From CAYXAA01 sp964462985 (GTDB lineage Bacteria; Pseudomonadota; Alphaproteobacteria; Rhizobiales; Stappiaceae): a stretch of 64,000 nucleotides of DNA. Where the stretch lies: NCBI GenBank assembly GCA_964462985.1, contig CAYXAA010000008.1:62001-126000 (forward strand), given 5' to 3'. Position 1 is the first letter of the stretch. Each line of letters opens with the position of its first letter. The translations under genes were made by a program, and so were the position numbers. This document shows positions 60,447 through 64,000 of the stretch, one piece after another. Under the pieces are notes generated by a model. That model was not told the DNA's origin. It worked only from the letters and a program-made list of their open reading frames with translations, and made no database searches.

Positions 60447-61990
60447 GCCACCGCCTCCGTGATCTGCGGCAAGGTCTCAAACCCGGCCGCAGCCGCTATC
60501 GCGCCGGAGCGCACGAGGTCGGCCGCGGCCCACAGATCCGGGCCGATGTGCCGGTCGTCGGTGAGATGCGGGACCCGTTCCCGCAACCGGGCTCTGACCC
60601 GCTCGAGCCTCGGACTCGACACGAGCGGCGCATGGAAGTCGCACCCCTGAGCTGCGGCCACGAGCTCGATGGCGACGATGTTGGCCACGTTCTCCGCCAT
60701 GGCCAGCAGCCGCCGGGCGCCATGGGCGGCCATGGAGACATGGTCCTCCTGGTTGGCAGAGGTCGGGATCGAATCGACGCTGGCCGGCCAGGCACGCTGC
60801 TTGTTTTCCGAGACGAGCGCGGCCGCGGTCACCTGGGGTATCATGAAGCCGGAGTTGAGGCCCGGTTTCGGGGTCAGGAACGCCGGCAGGCCGGAGAGTG
60901 CGGGGTCGACCAGCATTGCCACGCGCCTCTCGGACAGCGACCCAATCTCGCACAGCGCCATGGCGATGGTATCGGCGGCGAAGGCGACTGGCTCCGCATG
61001 GAAGTTGCCGCCGGAAATGACAGCGCCGTCTTCGGCGAAGACCAGCGGATTGTCGGAGACGCCATTGGCTTCGTCGGCCAGCGTGCCGGCCGCCTGGCGC
61101 AGCAGGTCGAGGCAGGCGCCCATGACCTGGGGCTGGCAGCGCAGGCAGTAGGGATCCTGCACCCGATCGTCGCCGGTAAGATGTGAGGCGCGGATGGCGC
61201 TGCCGTCCATCAGCTCGAGCAGGCTCGCGGCCACCTCGATCTGGCCACGATGGCGGCGGAGCCGGTGGATCCTGGGGTCGAACGGCGCGTCCGAGCCGCG
61301 GGCGGCGTCGGTCGACAAGGCGCCAGTGACGAGCGCAGCCTGGAACGCCGCCTCGGCGGCAAAAAGGCCCGCGAGCGCAAGGGCCGCGGACACCTGGGTG
61401 CCGTTGAGGAGCGCCAGGCCCTCCTTCGGACCAAGCACCAGAGGCGCAAGTCCGGCTTTGGCCAGGGCCTCGGCGGCAGTGCGACGTTCCCCGCCGACAA
61501 AGACATCACCGACGCCCATGAGGGCGGCCGTCATATGAGCGAGCGGCGCCAGGTCGCCAGAGGCACCGACGGAACCCTGGGACGGGATCATCGGGATGAT
61601 ATCTTTTGCCAGGCAGGCCTCGAGGTGGGCCACGGTCTCCCAGCGCACGCCGGAGGCGCCCTGCGCCAAGCTGGCGAGCTTCAGGGCCATCATCAGGCGG
61701 ACGACGGGAACCGGCAGCGGCTCGCCGACGCCGGCGGAATGGGAGAGCACGATGTTCTCCTGCAGCCGCGTCAGGTCGGCCGTTTCGATCCGGACGCTGG
61801 CGAGCTTGCCGAAGCCGGTGTTGACGCCATAGATCGGCTCACCTTTGTCGACGATCGTCGCGATCGTGCGGGCGGCCGCCTCAACGGCCGGGCGACACCC
61901 CGGATCGAGCCGACAGGCGGCGCCAGCATAGATCGCGCGCCAGTCCTGAAGCGGCACCGCGCCAGGCGTCAGCGTGATGAGATCCGTCAT
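60443..61990 (-). CDS. hutH: Histidine ammonia-lyase HutH
   Basis: The 515-residue protein has the MIO-forming triad Ala-Ser-Gly in GSVGASGDLAPLAHM and the active-site block YGVNTGFGKLA. It deaminates histidine to urocanate. The ATG at 61990 overlaps the hutI stop; the frame is open 32 codons upstream inside hutI. Length agrees with the family. Confidence 0.97.
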   Translation of the reverse strand: MTDLITLTPGAVPLQDWRAIYAGAACRLDPGCRPAVEAAARTIATIVDKGEPIYGVNTGFGKLASVRIETADLTRLQENIVLSHSAGVGEPLPVPVVRLMMALKLASLAQGASGVRWETVAHLEACLAKDIIPMIPSQGSVGASGDLAPLAHMTAALMGVGDVFVGGERRTAAEALAKAGLAPLVLGPKEGLALLNGTQVSAALALAGLFAAEAAFQAALVTGALSTDAARGSDAPFDPRIHRLRRHRGQIEVAASLLELMDGSAIRASHLTGDDRVQDPYCLRCQPQVMGACLDLLRQAAGTLADEANGVSDNPLVFAEDGAVISGGNFHAEPVAFAADTIAMALCEIGSLSERRVAMLVDPALSGLPAFLTPKPGLNSGFMIPQVTAAALVSENKQRAWPASVDSIPTSANQEDHVSMAAHGARRLLAMAENVANIVAIELVAAAQGCDFHAPLVSSPRLERVRARLRERVPHLTDDRHIGPDLWAAADLVRSGAIAAAAGFETLPQITEAVA

Positions 61991-63195
61991 TGTCCCCTCC
62001 AGACGCGGGCGTGTAGCGGGTTGAAGCCGATGCGATAGACGAGCTCGGCCGGCCGCTCGATGTCCCAGATCGCCAGGTCGCACCACTTGCCCGGCTGCAG
62101 CGTGCCAACCTCACCCAGGCGGCCGAGGGCGCGGGCGGCCTCGCGGGTCACGCCGGCAAGGCATTCGGTCACGGTCATTCGGAACAGGGTGGCGGCCATG
62201 TTCATGGCGAGCAGGAGCGACGTCAGCGGCGAGGTGCCGGGGTTGCAGTCGGTTGCAACCGCCATGGGTACCCCGGCATTGCGGAACGCGTCGATCGGCG
62301 GCACGCGCGTGTCCCTCAGCGTATAGAACGCACCCGGCAGCATCACGGCGACCGTCCCGGCTGCGGCCATGGCGGCGACACCGGCCTCGCTCGTGCATTC
62401 GAGGTGGTCGGCCGACAATGCCTTGAAGTCCGCTGCAAGAGCCGCACCGTTTAGATCGGAGAGCTGGTCGGCGTGCAGCCTCACCGGCAGGCCGAGCACT
62501 TTCGCTTGTTCGAACACGCGGCGGACCTGCTCAGGCGAGAAAGCGATGCCCTCGCAGAAGGCATCGACCGCATCGGCAAGTCCTTCCGCTGCTATAGCCG
62601 GCAACATTCGTTCGACCACCTCGCCGATATAACCGTCCTTGTCGCCGCCGGCCTCGGGCGGCAGGGCGTGGGCCCCAAGGAAGCTGGTCGCGACCGAGAC
62701 CGGCCGTTCCGCGCCCAGTCGCCTGGCAGCGCGCAGCATCCGCGCCTCGGCGTCGAGATCGAGTCCGTAGCCCGACTTGATTTCGACGGTGGTCACACCC
62801 TCGCGAATCAGTGTGTCGAGCCTGGGAAGCGCGCTGGCGACGAGATCGCCGTCTGACGCGGCCCGCGTCGCACGAACGGTGGAGACGATTCCGCCTCCCG
62901 CCGCAGCGATATCCTCGTAGGAAGCACCGTCGAGCCGCATTTCGAACTCGGCCGCGCGGTCACCGCCGAAGACGAGATGGGTGTGGCAGTCGATCAGCCC
63001 GGGCGTAATCCAGCGGCCTTCGCAGTCGATCGTCTCGCCTGCGCTCCAGCTGCCGGGCAGCGCATTTTCCGCCCCGGCGAAGGCGATCCGGCCATCGGCA
63101 CAGGCCACCGCACCACGCTCGATCTCGCCGAGGCCGGGGAGAGCAGGGTCGAGCGTGGCGAGGCGGGCGTTTCGCCAGATCCTGTCGCAGCGCAT
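61987..63195 (-). CDS. hutI: Imidazolonepropionase HutI
   Basis: The ATG at 63195 gives 402 residues and sits 6 bases after AAGGAGG; an ATG at 63201 touches the ribosome binding site and is less likely. The amidohydrolase motif DCHTHLVFGGDR (about 70-81) holds metal ligands, with ATDCNPGTSP (about 320) later. It opens the ring of imidazolone propionate to give N-formimidoyl-glutamate. It heads the hut operon and diverges from hutF. Confidence 0.96.
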   Translation of the reverse strand: MRCDRIWRNARLATLDPALPGLGEIERGAVACADGRIAFAGAENALPGSWSAGETIDCEGRWITPGLIDCHTHLVFGGDRAAEFEMRLDGASYEDIAAAGGGIVSTVRATRAASDGDLVASALPRLDTLIREGVTTVEIKSGYGLDLDAEARMLRAARRLGAERPVSVATSFLGAHALPPEAGGDKDGYIGEVVERMLPAIAAEGLADAVDAFCEGIAFSPEQVRRVFEQAKVLGLPVRLHADQLSDLNGAALAADFKALSADHLECTSEAGVAAMAAAGTVAVMLPGAFYTLRDTRVPPIDAFRNAGVPMAVATDCNPGTSPLTSLLLAMNMAATLFRMTVTECLAGVTREAARALGRLGEVGTLQPGKWCDLAIWDIERPAELVYRIGFNPLHARVWRGQ

Positions 63196-63288
63196 CGGCA
63201 TCCTCCTTGCCGAAAGTCCATGCCAAAATCCTTGCCGGGCAGCTCGGCAGGGCCGACGCTCGGCCGAACGGTCTCGTCAGACAGTAAA

Positions 63289-63315
63289 TTGAAATCCGAT
63301 TTAATTGTCTATACA
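63289..63315 (+). promoter_or_regulatory. Candidate hutF promoter
   Basis: TTGAAA (63289-63294) and TATACA (63310-63315) are separated by 15 bases. The -10 element lies within the palindromic operator candidate at 63305-63316. Confidence 0.4.
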
Positions 63316-63316
63316 A
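63305..63316. promoter_or_regulatory. Candidate HutC-type operator between hutI and hutF
   Basis: TTGTCTATACAA has inverted TTGT/ACAA arms and fits GntR/HutC operators. It contains GTCTATACAA, the reverse complement of TTGTATAGAC in the phnF site at 54611-54620. No hutC gene is in the window; it may lie beyond hutF. Confidence 0.55.
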
Positions 63317-63340
63317 AATAGGCGAAACGGAGAGGAGTCG

Positions 63341-64000
63341 ATGCCAGAGCTATTCTTCGACCATGCATTGCTGCCGGACGGCTGGGCGCGGAACGTCGCG
63401 GTTGCGGTCGAGAACGGCCAAATCCGTGATGTGAAGTCCGACATTACGCCGCCGGAGGGCGCCGAGCGCGTCCCCGGCATCGCGATCCCAGCGCTGGCCA
63501 ATTTGCACAGCCATACGTTCCAGCGGGCAATGGCCGGCCTCGCCGAGCGCCGCGGACCGGCGAACGATAGCTTCTGGACCTGGCGCGAGGTGATGTACCG
63601 CTTCCTCGGACAGCTCAACCCCGACGACGTCGAGGCGATCGCGGCCTTCGCGATGATGGAGATGCTGGAAGGCGGGTTTGCTGCCGTTGCCGAATTCCAC
63701 TATCTGCACCACGATCCGGCAGGGGTGACTTACGATGACTTAGCCGAGTTGTCCGGCCGGATCGTTCAGGCGGCGGCTGAAACCGGCATCGGTCTGACGC
63801 TGCTTCCGGTGTTTTATGCCAACGGTGGCTTCGGCGGTGCGGAACCGGCGGAGGGTCAGCGCCGCTTCCTCAACGATGCCGACGGCTTTCTGCGCCTCGT
63901 CGATGGCGCAAGGTCAAAGCTTGACGTATTGCCAGGCGCCGTGCTCGGCATCGCGCCGCACTCGCTGCGCGCAGTGACGCCGGAGAGCCTCGACGCTGTG
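63341..64000 (+). CDS. hutF: Formimidoylglutamate deiminase HutF, N-terminal part
   Basis: The first 220 residues of an amidohydrolase are visible before the window ends. The metal motif NLHSHTFQRAMAGL (about 54-67) and AEFHYLHHDP (about 117) identify HutF, which deiminates N-formimidoylglutamate to N-formylglutamate. GGAGAGGAG precedes the ATG. It diverges from hutI and supplies the substrate of HutG, so the five-step histidine pathway is complete in this window. Confidence 0.93.
   Translation, partial: MPELFFDHALLPDGWARNVAVAVENGQIRDVKSDITPPEGAERVPGIAIPALANLHSHTFQRAMAGLAERRGPANDSFWTWREVMYRFLGQLNPDDVEAIAAFAMMEMLEGGFAAVAEFHYLHHDPAGVTYDDLAELSGRIVQAAAETGIGLTLLPVFYANGGFGGAEPAEGQRRFLNDADGFLRLVDGARSKLDVLPGAVLGIAPHSLRAVTPESLDAV

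Noticed and set aside
1..64000. CRISPR arrays, insertion sequences, toxin-antitoxin pairs or defence islands
   Set aside because: No spaced direct repeats, transposase motifs or known defence domains were found on reading the window and its proteins.

Overview
The window is GC-rich chromosomal DNA from an alphaproteobacterium, most likely of the order Hyphomicrobiales (Rhizobiales). This placement rests on gene content: an RpoH2-type sigma factor, CarD, PhaR beside phaAB, a CYTH-CHAD protein, a SUV3-like helicase with a long basic tail, the phnGHIJKL C-P lyase cluster with DUF1045, and a five-step hut pathway with HutF and HutG. Genus cannot be assigned. There is no rRNA, IS element, phage gene or CRISPR array, and the layout looks like a stable core chromosome.

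Region by region. 1-3.4 kb: the end of ccmA, then ccmB, ccmC, ccmD and ccmG for cytochrome c maturation, followed by an exported DUF1223 protein. 3.4-6.5 kb: phaR diverging from phaA and phaB (polyhydroxybutyrate synthesis; no phaC here). 6.6-14.6 kb: single genes and short units, including an AlkA-type glycosylase, GluQ, an AEC exporter, an orphan soluble hybrid histidine kinase, a LysE/RhtB exporter, an HCCA isomerase-like protein, a PAP2 phosphatase, a host-attachment family protein, a pterin dehydratase, a TusA-like protein and a DUF924 protein. 14.6-16.9 kb: glnK-amtB behind a sigma54-type promoter. 16.9-20.9 kb: a CDF metal exporter, the CYTH-CHAD protein, and divergent ohrR/ohr with palindromic operators. 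21-22.9 kb: an ECF sigma factor, a membrane anti-sigma candidate, a membrane-anchored sensor-like protein and a small secreted cysteine protein. 23.2-26.7 kb: a TRAP transporter with a DUF3237 gene. 26.8 kb: tRNA-Arg(CCT). 27.2-33.5 kb: an SNase-like exported protein, an M48 lipoprotein protease, rpoH2, carD, fdxA and an HslR-like S4 protein. 33.5-46.4 kb: the SUV3-like helicase, pyruvate carboxylase, an HXXEE protein, a GATase1 protein, a TerB protein and a large AsmA protein. 46.4-55.4 kb: the C-P lyase cluster with divergent phnF. 55.5-57.9 kb: wrbA, then a GlxA-type regulator and an isochorismatase. 57.9-64 kb: hutI-hutH-hutG-hutU with divergent hutF, which runs off the end.

How the genes fit together. 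GlnK/AmtB, Hut and Phn cover acquisition of ammonium, histidine nitrogen and phosphonate phosphorus. PhaA/PhaB/PhaR and pyruvate carboxylase govern the acetyl-CoA and anaplerotic side of carbon storage. RpoH2, CarD, Ohr/OhrR and the ECF module form a stress-response layer. Many start sites were moved from the longest frame using ribosome binding sites, overlap with neighbours and family length; three genes appear to use TTG starts (pyc, asmA, possibly the S4 protein).

Most of the content is well-known biology. The least explained elements are a small ORF stop-start coupled between phnI and phnJ, identical 10-base operator cores upstream of phnF and hutF, a roughly 1 kb gene-poor gap between rpoH2 and carD, the four-gene ECF module, and a 9-bp dyad between hutU and the isochorismatase gene. 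No clearly new multi-gene system could be shown from the sequence alone.
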